Shown here piece by piece: positions 35,972 to 45,172 of a stretch of DNA of 64,000 nt (the stretch's first letter is position 1; each line of letters begins with the position of its first letter). The notes beneath the pieces are model-generated. The model made no database searches. It saw nothing but the letters and a program-made list of their open reading frames with translations, and had not been told where the DNA came from. Location: positions 36,879-100,878 of the forward strand of contig NZ_QGDS01000014.1 in the NCBI RefSeq assembly GCF_003149105.1, read 5' to 3'. Source of the DNA: Faecalicatena contorta (GTDB lineage: Bacteria; Bacillota; Clostridia; Lachnospirales; Lachnospiraceae). Made by a program: the position numbers and the translations under genes.

Positions 35972-37677
35972 TATAACTTGAAAAACTTATCGTCTTCTCT
36001 TAATTCTAATACTTTAGCCTTATCAATATAAACTTGATCTACTTTATCAATTCGCTCTCGCAAAATAGGAATAATATATTGTCCATCAATTCCCTGAGCT
36101 ATTTCAAAAATAGTTTTCAATTGGTTTATGTGCGTATTTTCCATCTTGTCATGAATCACAAAATGAGGAGCTTTAATATTCATTAATATAGCGTACTGCA
36201 TATAAGCCAAATCAAAAGCCACAATCACCGCTTTCTTTTTACCTGTCCCGATTTTTCCGCCTATAGAAGCTATGCTGATTGGAAATTTCTTTTCTTCCGC
36301 CCAATTCTGATTATAGGCTAATAGATACTTCTCACCATACAATTTTTCGCAATAGTCAGAAAATATTTGATTGAATTTTTTGATCTTCTCTTCTAGGTCT
36401 GAGCCGTCCATCTTTGCTTCAACATCTTTTAATTCCTTAAACAGACTGTCTTTATTAGCTTCTTGTTCCTCTAACAATGCTATAGATTGACTAACTTCTC
36501 CCTTTTGCTGTGATAATTCCTCGATTTTTTTATTAATAATGTTCAGTTCATCTAGTAACCCTTCGTCAAGTACCTCTAAAGTCACTTTTTCTTTTTCAGA
36601 AATCAAGCCATCTAACTGGTCTTTAAAAGTATTCAGTATTAGCTCTTTAGTGCCATACTGTTCTTTTATAAAATCAATCTTATTCTGAATCATTGTGTTG
36701 TGAAAATTTAGTAAATCTTCAAATTTTTTTTGTAATTCGGGAATATAAGATTGAGCTTCTAAATAGATATCTTTTAGTATACTTGTATCAATATTGCTCT
36801 TTTCTTCATTTAACTGATTAATACTATCTTCTATTGTCGACATTTCAAACTCTATTATCTGCATTTTCTCTTGCAAATCATTAATACGTAAAGTTATCTG
36901 CCGCTTAGTATCCAATTCTTCTCTATATTCGTCAATATAAGATAATTTCTTTCGCTTATTTCTATACTCTGTTAAGTCAGTATCTATCAATTCTAAACTC
37001 TGTTTTAAAACACTAAGCGAACCAATACTCTTACTTTTTTCCAATGTTGCTATCGCCTTTTGACAATCGCTTATTTTAGAACTTATTTCACTCTTTTGGC
37101 TTATAAGTTCTTTCCTATAAAGCTGGAATAGAACACAATATATACTATCATATGTCTCATGCGATGTATTTGGAAGATACTTTATCATACTTTCTTCAGA
37201 TGATCCTGATAGTCTAATAAATTTAGTGAGTAGTTGGCGAAAAGTCGGATAGGGCTCTGCGATATTAAAAAGTACTTCTTTCAGCTTATCCCAAAATTCT
37301 TGTTCTGTCATTGATATTTCATTAATATACTTTTTACCTCTAAGAAACAAATCACGCTTTATAGAGTAACGAATTTCTGTCTTTTCATCCAATAGCAAAA
37401 GTTCTGCTTGAACCTTATTTGATGACAGAAATTCTTTCACTTCTTGGTTTTCGCTTCTTGTATCAGAGTCATAATAAAGCTCTCTGACAGATTTCGCTCC
37501 CAAACATAAATCGATTATTTTAATTGCCGTAGTTTTTCCGACACTATTGCCACTATCGTTTGCATCATCCGATGTGTTATCTACGATTAAACTTAGCCCT
37601 TTTAAATTGAATCGGATGTCTCTGACCACATCTTCTTGTGGCTTCGTTTTTCTTATTATCAATCTTTCAATCAGCAT
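35971..37677 (-). CDS. DUF2326 SMC-like ATPase, ABC-3C system
   Basis: A 568-residue SMC/RecN-like ATPase. The N-terminal half-domain has Walker A in DSGNSVGKTTAIKIIDL. Residues about 190-430 are coiled coil (LEKSKSIGSLSVLKQSLELI, TLEVLDEGLLDELNIINKKI). The C-terminal half is DUF2326-like (DLAYMQYAILMNIKAPHFVI, HDKMENTHINQLKTIFEIAQ). This is the ATPase class of the ABC-three-component conflict systems, thought to sense altered nucleic acid and switch on an effector. It overlaps the preceding small gene by 11 bases and is the last of four coupled genes. It lies beside serine recombinases, so it is island cargo. Confidence 0.85.
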   Translation of the reverse strand: MLIERLIIRKTKPQEDVVRDIRFNLKGLSLIVDNTSDDANDSGNSVGKTTAIKIIDLCLGAKSVRELYYDSDTRSENQEVKEFLSSNKVQAELLLLDEKTEIRYSIKRDLFLRGKKYINEISMTEQEFWDKLKEVLFNIAEPYPTFRQLLTKFIRLSGSSEESMIKYLPNTSHETYDSIYCVLFQLYRKELISQKSEISSKISDCQKAIATLEKSKSIGSLSVLKQSLELIDTDLTEYRNKRKKLSYIDEYREELDTKRQITLRINDLQEKMQIIEFEMSTIEDSINQLNEEKSNIDTSILKDIYLEAQSYIPELQKKFEDLLNFHNTMIQNKIDFIKEQYGTKELILNTFKDQLDGLISEKEKVTLEVLDEGLLDELNIINKKIEELSQQKGEVSQSIALLEEQEANKDSLFKELKDVEAKMDGSDLEEKIKKFNQIFSDYCEKLYGEKYLLAYNQNWAEEKKFPISIASIGGKIGTGKKKAVIVAFDLAYMQYAILMNIKAPHFVIHDKMENTHINQLKTIFEIAQGIDGQYIIPILRERIDKVDQVYIDKAKVLELREDDKFFKL

Positions 37678-37897
37678 AAATGACCTTCCCTTCCTTCACT
37701 TCAATTAGTGACTGTATGTAAAGCCAATCTAATGCATAATAAAGAAAATCAATATGAATATTCTGGTTAGATTTTTCTTGTACTGCTATGTATAATTCAT
37801 CTAATAGAATATTATTTTTTTTAGATAATATTGCAATAATGACACTTCCTAAATAATACAAAGATAATCCAGGTTCACGTTCAATATTAATAATCAT
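37667..37897 (-). CDS. ABC-3C middle component
   Basis: A 76-residue protein reading IEREPGLSLYYLGSVIIAIL, LLDELYIAVQEKSNQNIHID, FLYYALDWLYIQSLIEVKEG. The pattern is a small winged-helix: three helices and a beta wing at the end. This is the size, order and form of the middle component of DUF2326-type ABC-3C systems. It overlaps the gene before it by four bases (ATGA) and the ATPase gene after it by 11. It is expected to link the ATPase to the C-terminal-domain protein. Confidence 0.75.
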   Translation of the reverse strand: MIINIEREPGLSLYYLGSVIIAILSKKNNILLDELYIAVQEKSNQNIHIDFLYYALDWLYIQSLIEVKEGKVIYAD

Positions 37898-38487
37898 ACT
37901 GGCTTCTCCAAAATTTTACACTCCATGAAACTATAGCACACAAAACATGCTATTCCTAGTTCCAAATCTTCTACACTAATTTCTTGAACATCTGAGTTCA
38001 TAACTGCTTCTTTGATTCTTTCTTTTACAGAGTCTATCAACTTGTCCGCATTTGCTCTAACCTTTTCAATATCTGTAGCTTTTTCGGATTTTAATTTAAG
38101 TAAAACTTCTCCTTTTTCTGTTAAATACCACGTCTTTATGCATCTCAATATCTTTTTTTTACTTCTTGAATTTGAGTTGTCATATACATTCAACCTATTA
38201 TCACAAAGCGTATAGTATACTGAATATTCTTTGATAATCTCCTTATACTTTATTACACAATTATACTCTAGCTTTTCATCTGGCTTAAACGGATCAAAAT
38301 CAAGCTCCGTTTCTGGAATATCAAAATCCGCACATTCCGTACCAAGGTTTTTTATAATAGTTGAAATTAGAGATGGTATTTTTTTTGTTTCATTTAACGT
38401 TAAATTAATTATTCCTTCATTCGTACCTACAACAACGCCTTTATTAGTTCCGCTATTATCAACTTCAATTTTATCATGCCTTGTCAT
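37894..38487 (-). CDS. ABC-3C third component with Asn/Gly repeat head
   Basis: A 197-residue soluble protein. Residues 5-30 form a short repeat, DKIEVDNSGTNKGVVVGTNE then GIINLTLN, with Asn/Gly at regular steps as in beta-solenoid turns. The rest is mixed alpha/beta, ending ISVEDLELGIACFVCYSFME, compatible with the ABC-3C C-terminal domain that docks to the middle component. The family assignment rests mostly on gene order, so it is less firm. The repeat head is closely matched at the C-terminus of the membrane protein encoded just upstream, which suggests that the two stack together. It overlaps both neighbours. Confidence 0.6.
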   Translation of the reverse strand: MTRHDKIEVDNSGTNKGVVVGTNEGIINLTLNETKKIPSLISTIIKNLGTECADFDIPETELDFDPFKPDEKLEYNCVIKYKEIIKEYSVYYTLCDNRLNVYDNSNSRSKKKILRCIKTWYLTEKGEVLLKLKSEKATDIEKVRANADKLIDSVKERIKEAVMNSDVQEISVEDLELGIACFVCYSFMECKILEKPV

Positions 38488-38704
38488 TACTAATTTCTCC
38501 TGAGTTTAGACCACTGATAATTCCACTATTTGTTCCCGAATTTTGAATATCAATGTCTCCTTTATTGCTTATGTTTCGATTTTTTTCTTTTTTCACTTCC
38601 TTGAGAATCTCATTCGCTTCATTCTTTGCTCTAACAGCAATTATCGTTGAAATAACTGTAGCTATCGTTCCTATAATTGTCAACCCCAACATTATATACT
38701 CCAT
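38474..38704 (-). CDS. Single-helix membrane protein with Asn/Gly repeat tail
   Basis: A 76-residue protein. An N-terminal membrane helix (MLGLTIIGTIATVISTIIAV) is followed by a charged helix (KNEANEILKEVKKEKNR) and a C-terminal repeat GDIDIQNSGTNSGIISGLNS then GEI. The tail has the same NSGTNxG, G-x-N-x-G pattern as the head of the next protein. GAGGTGAA lies before the ATG. It is the first of the four coupled genes and overlaps the second by 14 bases. It may anchor the system at the membrane or be its membrane-acting effector; this is inference. Confidence 0.7.
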   Translation of the reverse strand: MEYIMLGLTIIGTIATVISTIIAVRAKNEANEILKEVKKEKNRNISNKGDIDIQNSGTNSGIISGLNSGEISNDKA

Positions 38705-38931
38705 CTATATTCACCTCACATATCCTGATATGAAAATAATACCACACTATTATTCAACAGTCTATTATTTCCGACACCTTTCCCGCAAAAACAAAACATA
38801 TGTTCCCGTTAAAATCAGGCTTTTTGAAAATATATCTTAATTCCTTTTTCATTGTTTAATTATATCAGATATCAAACTTAAAAGACAGTCATAGTATTAA
38901 ACTCGCCAAAGTCTAGCCGCTTTATTTTGCA

Positions 38932-40464
38932 CTATATGTCTTCAAAAGGATTCTTTAGCTTCCACGCAATCTTTATTTCATTTTTGCCATAGATAAGGAG
39001 CTTTTTGATGTACTTATTTACCACCTCTTCTGATAGTTCTGCAATCATTTCATATCGGAACTGTTTTCTTTGCACTTCTAATCCAATCACCTTATCCCCC
39101 TGCTCATGCAAAATAGCCAGTTCTTCTTCAACTTCCTGCTTCCGACTATTCATAGCATTCCGTTCCTCGATGAACTCTTCTTTACTCAATTCACCAACTT
39201 TGTATTGTTCGTATAAAGTCAAAAACTGTTCTTCTAACTTCTGGCTCTCCTTCTCTAACCTAGCCTTATTCTGTCCTGATGTTTTTTTGCCTTTCCAGTT
39301 ATACTCTTTCACTTTATCTTCCCCTGTTTTCTTTAGTATTGAAAGATAATCTTGTATCGCCTTTAACACACAGTCCTTCAATTCCTGTTCAGAAAAATGC
39401 TCTTCCTGGCATCCCTTTGATAAATCAAATTTAGAATTTTTACAGTAATAATATCTATCTTGCTTCCCTCTGCTTAATGCCAAAGCATGATTGCAATGCC
39501 CGCATTTGATAATACCTTTAAATAGATTGTCAGAAGCTCCTGATTTATTTGGATACTTACGATTAATCATAACTTTTTGTGCATCATGAAATGTATCATA
39601 ACTAACAATCTCTGGATACTTTCCCGGAATCCTGATACATTCCTTCCCATTTTCTCCCTCAACATATTCAATATATGTACCTGTATATCGTTCATCTCTT
39701 AGAATCTTTGCCACGCCGGATTGTGTCCAACTATTCTCCTCTTTCTTTGCCATATTCCATTTACATTTTCGATTATATTTATAACTGTACATGGCAGGCG
39801 TCATAATTCCTTCTTTGTTTAACCGAACTGCAATTTCTTTTGTCTTTATTCCATTCTCCGCCAATGTGAAAACATATCTAATAATCTGTGCGGCCTTCTC
39901 ATCAATTTCTAATTCAACCTTACTACCCGCTTTTTTCACAAACCCAAAACGTACCGGCCCACAGGTAAAGCAACCTTCTCTCTTTCTTTGTTCAATTGAC
40001 TTCCGAGCTTTTTTAGATAAATCTTTACTGTAATAAGTATAGAGCAAGTTCTTGAAGCCAACATCTACCGGATTAGGCTCTGTCTGTAACTTTGTGTCAT
40101 AATGATCATTTACAGATATAAAGCGGATACCATACATTGGAAATATCTGTTCTAAATAATCTCCCAACTCAATGTAATCCCTACCAAACCGGGAAAAGTC
40201 CTTTACAATTATGCAATCAACCTTTTTCTCCAAAATCATCTTATGCAACTTAATAAAATCCGGTCTTTTAAAATTCCTGCCAGTGTACCCATCATCAACA
40301 AATACCAATATTTCCATATACTCATGTTCCGGCATTTCTGTAGTGTACTTTAAAAGCTGATCTATTTGATTCTTGATACTTTCGCTCTCATTCACGACTT
40401 GTCCAAACTCCGCATCCGCCCTTGAAAGTCTGCAATAAAGGGCTACTAAATATTTCTTTAGCAT
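38932..40464 (-). CDS. Large serine recombinase 1
   Basis: A 510-residue recombinase. The catalytic domain has YCRLSRAD with Ser near 14 and KDFSRFGRDYIELGDYLEQI. A Recombinase domain follows (GFVKKAG..., MTPAMYSYKYN), then a zinc ribbon (IKCGHCNHALALSRG, YYYCKNSKFDLSKGC) and a C-terminal coiled coil. Enzymes of this class cut and join DNA at att sites to move an island. It overlaps the second recombinase gene by seven bases. It is third in transcription order of the trio. Confidence 0.93.
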   Translation of the reverse strand: MLKKYLVALYCRLSRADAEFGQVVNESESIKNQIDQLLKYTTEMPEHEYMEILVFVDDGYTGRNFKRPDFIKLHKMILEKKVDCIIVKDFSRFGRDYIELGDYLEQIFPMYGIRFISVNDHYDTKLQTEPNPVDVGFKNLLYTYYSKDLSKKARKSIEQRKREGCFTCGPVRFGFVKKAGSKVELEIDEKAAQIIRYVFTLAENGIKTKEIAVRLNKEGIMTPAMYSYKYNRKCKWNMAKKEENSWTQSGVAKILRDERYTGTYIEYVEGENGKECIRIPGKYPEIVSYDTFHDAQKVMINRKYPNKSGASDNLFKGIIKCGHCNHALALSRGKQDRYYYCKNSKFDLSKGCQEEHFSEQELKDCVLKAIQDYLSILKKTGEDKVKEYNWKGKKTSGQNKARLEKESQKLEEQFLTLYEQYKVGELSKEEFIEERNAMNSRKQEVEEELAILHEQGDKVIGLEVQRKQFRYEMIAELSEEVVNKYIKKLLIYGKNEIKIAWKLKNPFEDI

Positions 40465-42155
40465 ACGTTCTCTCCCCTTTCCTGCCCTGCAATTTCATAC
40501 ACCTCATCTAAGATGTTTGTAAATGAAAGCGTAATATACACTGTATTCTTCTCTCCAATTTCGATTTTCCCGATAAATAATTGAAGAATATCTCTTGTGA
40601 GATGCGGGTTCAGTGAAAACTTTTCCATATCTTGAATCAAATTTCTGGCTCTTTTTTCTATATTTTTATATGTCTCTAATTCTTCCTTCTTACATTGTAA
40701 TTTAAAATCTATACTTTGCTCTTTTTTTATATATTGGTCCTTGATATATAAATATTCCTCTTTTTCAAGTATCCCCGATGCATAATCCTCATACAAATTA
40801 TCTTGTTTCTGAATATTTCTAGTTCTATCCAGATCCAGGTTCCTTATATCCCTTTGAAACTCACTAATTGCACGATTATACTCTAAATTATTTGCTAGAT
40901 TGATAAATAGTTCTTTGTCAGTCAATATGCAGGATATTTGTTTAACTAATATCTTTAAAACCGCTTCGCTCAAGGTTTTCATTCCAAAAGTGATATCCCG
41001 ACAATAGTCCTTGCTTTCCAATTCCCTCCTTTTACAAACATAATGAATTCCACTACCGTTATACTTTGAAATCATCCTCTGTTTACAATTATGACAATAA
41101 AGCAGACCTGTAAAAACGTCCTCTACTTGTATCCTATCTGACCGCCTTTTCTTTGGTTCATCAGGAAAAGTTTTTTGGACCATTTCATAATCGCTCAGTG
41201 AGATAATTGCCGCATGAGTATTTTCTTTAACATACCATTGGGCTTCATCTACTCTTTTTATATTTTTCCCCCTACCTTTTATCTTACCCTGAATGAGAAA
41301 CCCGCAATATACCTTATTAGAAAGTATCCTTCGGATTGTAACCGCAGACCATTTCATATCACTAGCAGCATCCTTTGTTTTTTTTAGTCCTTTTATATGT
41401 TGATACTGTTTCGGCGGCATAATCTCCATTTGATTCAGCCGGGTGGCAATCGCTAAGGTAGACAACTGCTCTTCTTTCCTCCATTGAAAAATAAGTTTAA
41501 TAATCCATGCTACTTCATTGTCTATTAATAATGTATTGCTTTTATCCTTCGCCTTCAAATACCCGTATGGTGCAACTGCCCTCGTATATTCTCCGTCTTT
41601 CATCTTTCGTTCCCTTACCACTTTCCCCTTAGCACGAAGATCTTTAATATACATATCATTCATAAGATTTTTAAGTGGAATTAAAATACCATTTTCATCC
41701 CGAACAGGTGAATTGCTGTCGTAATTGTCCAGTATTGAAATAACTCTGACTCCCATTTCAGGAAATATCTGTTCCAGATATTCTGATGTTTCCAAAAAAT
41801 TTCTCCCTAGCCTTGAAAAATCCTTAAAAACAATGCAATCAATCTTCTTAGCCCCCACTGCTTCCATAAGCTCTTTCCACTGTGGTCTCTGAAAATCACT
41901 ACCTGTGAAGCCATTATCTGAATAGTTTCCCGCAAATTTCATATCACTCTGGGACTTTATATACTCTTCTATCGACTTCCACTGATTTTCAATCGTATCT
42001 TCACTGTCATTACCGCTATTCAGGCGAGAAAGACGTGAGTATCCAGCAGTTATATACACTTTATCGACTTTTCTTTCCAGGCTGATATTAACTTGATTCT
42101 CCTGCTTTATTAAAAAAGAGTTCTGTATTTTGTCACGCTTGCTTATTCTAGGCAT
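40458..42155 (-). CDS. Large serine recombinase 2
   Basis: A 565-residue recombinase. The N-terminus has a 35-residue extension, then AGYSRLSRLNSGNDSEDTIE with the catalytic Ser, and VFKDFSRLGRNFLETSEYLE. The Recombinase domain and zinc ribbon (LLYCHNCKQRMISKY, HYVCKRRE) follow, then coiled coil. I chose the ATG at 42155 (MPRISKRDK) with AGGAGGA nine bases upstream. It overlaps both recombinase neighbours, so the three are translationally coupled. Confidence 0.92.
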   Translation of the reverse strand: MPRISKRDKIQNSFLIKQENQVNISLERKVDKVYITAGYSRLSRLNSGNDSEDTIENQWKSIEEYIKSQSDMKFAGNYSDNGFTGSDFQRPQWKELMEAVGAKKIDCIVFKDFSRLGRNFLETSEYLEQIFPEMGVRVISILDNYDSNSPVRDENGILIPLKNLMNDMYIKDLRAKGKVVRERKMKDGEYTRAVAPYGYLKAKDKSNTLLIDNEVAWIIKLIFQWRKEEQLSTLAIATRLNQMEIMPPKQYQHIKGLKKTKDAASDMKWSAVTIRRILSNKVYCGFLIQGKIKGRGKNIKRVDEAQWYVKENTHAAIISLSDYEMVQKTFPDEPKKRRSDRIQVEDVFTGLLYCHNCKQRMISKYNGSGIHYVCKRRELESKDYCRDITFGMKTLSEAVLKILVKQISCILTDKELFINLANNLEYNRAISEFQRDIRNLDLDRTRNIQKQDNLYEDYASGILEKEEYLYIKDQYIKKEQSIDFKLQCKKEELETYKNIEKRARNLIQDMEKFSLNPHLTRDILQLFIGKIEIGEKNTVYITLSFTNILDEVYEIAGQERGENVC

Positions 42156-43788
42156 AAACAACTTCCTCCTGCTCTTTACTCAACTTTGCAAAATTTCTCA
42201 GCTCTTGCAATTCATCTTTATATTTGAACACTACTTTTATACTCTTATCTTTATAGATATAAATCCAGTCTATTAAATACAACAATACCTTTCTGTCAAG
42301 TTCGGTAATATTCTGATATTCTGCAAGATGTTTAAGCCATTCATAAACCTCTTCCATATGTTCTGCATATCCTTTAATCAATTCCTGCATTTTTACTATT
42401 TCCATCTGATAACTTGTAATCTTAGATTCATAAACTCCACGTAAGCGGTTATATTCTTGCTGCGACAGTATTTCATCATCATAATCATCCCATAAGCTTT
42501 TTTTCCGATCCTTATAATGCTCAATTTCTTTTTCCAAATGTCGGATTTCTTTTTCAAGCCTACAAATAGAATACTCTGCCTTTGCCTCTTTTTCATAGTG
42601 TTTCAAAAATATGTTTTTTTCTACCAGTGCAATTACCGTTTTATTAATAATTTCTAATAGTGCTTCACGTAAAATATCTTCACTGATATTGTGAGTGCTA
42701 CATACAGTTTTATCTGCCTTGTGTGCAGAACAAACATAATATGAATACTTTTTCCCCTGCTTCGGTACTAATTTCCGCACCATGCTCTGACCGCAATCCC
42801 CACAACGCAATATTCCGGAGAACAAATATGGTTCCGCCAGACCATTCCCATTCTTCAAATCTATCTCTTCAAACCGTTTAGCATCTCTATATTCCTGGCT
42901 GCTGATAATCGCTTCATGTGCTTTTTCAACTCGTGTTCTTTCTTCCTTCTTCTTGTTTAGCCTAATTTGCAGTTTATAGTTGGGAGAGTAGGTTTTCCCC
43001 TGTTCTAACACTCCTAAGTATGTTTCATCATCTAATATCCGTCTGACCGTTTTCGACCACCATTTTGGCAATCCAGTGGTCGAAAAGCCACTTTTATATT
43101 TAGAACCTTTCTTTTTCTTATAAGACATTGGGGATGGAATTGCCCTTTGATTTAAGATGTTTGCTATTGCATTATCAGAAAGGCCATCCCCTTTTAGTGA
43201 ATATATCAAACGCACCACCGCCTTTGCCTCTTCATCTATTTCTAGCTTATGCCTATCCTCTTCTGATTTTGTATATCCGTAAGCGGTAAATGCACCAACA
43301 AATTCTCCATTTTCCTTTTTTACTCTTAAACTGCTCTTTACTTTCTTTGAAATGTCACCACTATAAGCGTCATTCATCAAATTTTTAAAGGGTACTATTA
43401 GTTCATCAGCAGCATCTTTATATTTGCTGTCAAAATCATCATTGATGGCAATGAAGCGTATTCCCATCAGGGGAAATACTCTTTCTATATACCGCCCTAC
43501 TTCCACGTAATTCCTGCCAAACCTTGACAAGTCTTTTACGATTACACAATTAATTCTCTTAGTTTCAATATCCTTTAATAGACGCAAAAAATCCGGACGC
43601 TCAAAATTAGTACCTGTGCAGCCATCATCTACATAGGTATCAATAATTTCAAACTCCGGCTTATCCTTTAGATATTCCTGAATTAACTTTTTCTGATTAG
43701 CAATGCTATCGCTTTCTCCTTTGACACCATCATCATCGGATAGACGAGTATACAATGCTGTATAATAGATTTTATAATTATTGTCCAT
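42148..43788 (-). CDS. Large serine recombinase 3
   Basis: A 546-residue recombinase, first of the trio in transcription order. The catalytic motif is LYTRLSDDDGVKGESDSIAN; the KDLSRFGRNYVEVGRYIERV helix follows, then the Recombinase domain (RAIPSPMSYKKKKGSKYKSG), zinc ribbon (ILRCGDCGQSMVRK, YYVCSAHK) and coiled coil. I chose the ATG at 43788 with AGGAG ten bases upstream; a GTG at 43800 overlaps that site. The 110 bases upstream are AT-rich and may hold the promoter or an att site, but I could not define either. Confidence 0.92.
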   Translation of the reverse strand: MDNNYKIYYTALYTRLSDDDGVKGESDSIANQKKLIQEYLKDKPEFEIIDTYVDDGCTGTNFERPDFLRLLKDIETKRINCVIVKDLSRFGRNYVEVGRYIERVFPLMGIRFIAINDDFDSKYKDAADELIVPFKNLMNDAYSGDISKKVKSSLRVKKENGEFVGAFTAYGYTKSEEDRHKLEIDEEAKAVVRLIYSLKGDGLSDNAIANILNQRAIPSPMSYKKKKGSKYKSGFSTTGLPKWWSKTVRRILDDETYLGVLEQGKTYSPNYKLQIRLNKKKEERTRVEKAHEAIISSQEYRDAKRFEEIDLKNGNGLAEPYLFSGILRCGDCGQSMVRKLVPKQGKKYSYYVCSAHKADKTVCSTHNISEDILREALLEIINKTVIALVEKNIFLKHYEKEAKAEYSICRLEKEIRHLEKEIEHYKDRKKSLWDDYDDEILSQQEYNRLRGVYESKITSYQMEIVKMQELIKGYAEHMEEVYEWLKHLAEYQNITELDRKVLLYLIDWIYIYKDKSIKVVFKYKDELQELRNFAKLSKEQEEVVYA

Positions 43789-43913
43789 AATACCTGTCAC
43801 TCCTAATTAAGATTATTAACCTTAACCAGTATGACGAGTTATATGGGGATTTAGTCTATATGCATTGTACCATACTCCACCTTGTTACGTCCACAGATAA
43901 GCCTAATAATCCA

Positions 43914-44177
43914 CTAATTTTCATGATTTTTTATTGTTAAAAATTGCTCCATTTTCTCATTTAATGACTGCCCATCATCACTGAATTGCATCTGGATTTT
44001 TATGTTTTTATACCTCACACAATATGGATTTTTTACCTGTTGCAGATACATTTCAATTTTCTCCTTTTTATCAAGTTTAGTATCAATTTTAACATCCCTT
44101 ATATCAACTAACGTATCTATATCAACTGATTGGATATTCATTTGTCTCATTTTTCCCAACTCAGCCCTATTTGCCAT
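43914..44177 (-). CDS. DUF6870-like small protein
   Basis: An 87-residue soluble protein reading MANRAELGKMRQMNIQSVDI then DTLVDIRDVKIDTKLDKKEK. It resembles the DUF6870 family often carried on Lachnospiraceae islands beside serine recombinases; the assignment is from memory and tentative. GGCGG lies before the ATG at 44177. It is encoded between the toxin and the recombinases, in the same direction. The function is unknown. Confidence 0.6.
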   Translation of the reverse strand: MANRAELGKMRQMNIQSVDIDTLVDIRDVKIDTKLDKKEKIEMYLQQVKNPYCVRYKNIKIQMQFSDDGQSLNEKMEQFLTIKNHEN

Positions 44178-44292
44178 CACATCATCCGCCTTTCTCTATT
44201 TAATATATTAGCGGTAAATTGTCCACTATTCCAAACAAGGCGGCTGTATGCTCCAAATTATAAGAGATACAACCGCGCTTGAATGCAATGTC

Positions 44293-44649
44293 TTATATAA
44301 TTCTCAATTCAAGGCTTATGGCAAGGCAACGATCTACCTGCAACATATCCACTTCATTGAGATGACCGATAAATTCTTTTAACCGTGTCTTATCAATCGT
44401 TCGTATCTGCTCTAGTAGAATAAGGGAGTCTTCTTCCAACCCGGCATATGCTTTTACCCTATAATGCGTAGGAAGTTTTGCTTTTAGATTTATCCTACAA
44501 GAAATTGCTGCCACAATTACTGTGGGACTATGAATGTTTCCGATGTTATTCTGAATAATGAGAACAGGGCGGATACCGCCTTGTTCTGACCCAATTACTG
44601 GATTTAAGTCTACATAATACATCTCGCCTCTGTATACTCTTCTTGCCAT
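44293..44649 (-). CDS. MazF/PemK family endoribonuclease toxin
   Basis: A 118-residue protein of the MazF/PemK fold. Seen are [40 protein letters not shown] and [12 protein letters not shown], which cover the active-site Arg and Thr/Ser positions of the family. MazF-type toxins cut mRNA at short motifs. No MazE-like antitoxin is encoded next to it: the next gene is DUF6870-like and upstream is a 520-base noncoding stretch. The antitoxin may be encoded elsewhere, or the protein may be controlled by the leader. AGGAGG precedes the ATG. Confidence 0.9.
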   Translation of the reverse strand: MARRVYRGEMYYVDLNPVIGSEQGGIRPVLIIQNNIGNIHSPTVIVAAISCRINLKAKLPTHYRVKAYAGLEEDSLILLEQIRTIDKTRLKEFIGHLNEVDMLQVDRCLAISLELRII

Positions 44650-45110
44650 GTTTCTACGTCCTCCTTAATGGTTATTAAGTAAACGCCTATTCGTCCTCGA
44701 CACCCCGGCTTTCATACCTGCCATCTAGCAAATAAAGGGAAATCACCAGACGGCTGACAGCGAATCAGCTCCACGGGAATCACACCCATCCGGGGATCTC
44801 CCGGAACTGCCCTCACTTGTTGCGACGCTCTTAACGCTCGACTTTATGACCGGACAGGAGTATCATTATGCCTGTTGTCTGTTATCGCCTTATCGGGTGC
44901 AATCCGATATTTATGGCCAGATAATCTCGCTCCTCAAATGAAGTGCTTCAGCCGCAAACCAATCTTCTCTTTTTAGTATTTCGCTGCCTGCATTTCATTC
45001 ATCTCATGACGTATCTGCTAACGTGGCTTACGCTCATCACGATAACAACAGGAATGTGCCTGGTGAATTTGTATGAAATTTTCAAGGTGCACCCATTCCC
45101 CGCACAATGG
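44650..45110 (-). ncRNA. Candidate structured leader RNA upstream of the MazF-like gene
   Basis: About 460 bases with no ORF and higher GC than the island around it. On the minus strand it holds several hairpins, for example CCGGGAGATCCCCGG, AGCTGATTCGCTGTCAGC and GACAACAGG...CCTGTC, and ends directly at the MazF ribosome site. A terminator separates it from the upstream sigma-like gene. It may be a regulatory leader or an independent small RNA. I do not match it to a named RNA family. Confidence 0.4.
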
Positions 45111-45111
45111 A

Positions 45112-45144
45112 AAACAGGTGAGAGTTTGTTCCTCTCACCTGTTT
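45112..45144 (-). terminator. Terminator after the sigma-like gene
   Basis: AAACAGGTGAGAG pairs perfectly with CTCTCACCTGTTT around seven bases; TTTCC follows on the minus strand. Confidence 0.75.
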
Positions 45145-45172
45145 CCTCACTCACAAGCAGTTTTTCAACCAC

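Noticed and set aside
44650..45110. Cobalamin riboswitch or group II intron
   Set aside because: The region is hairpin-rich, but neither a cobalamin box nor a domain V-like sequence nor a reverse transcriptase gene was seen.
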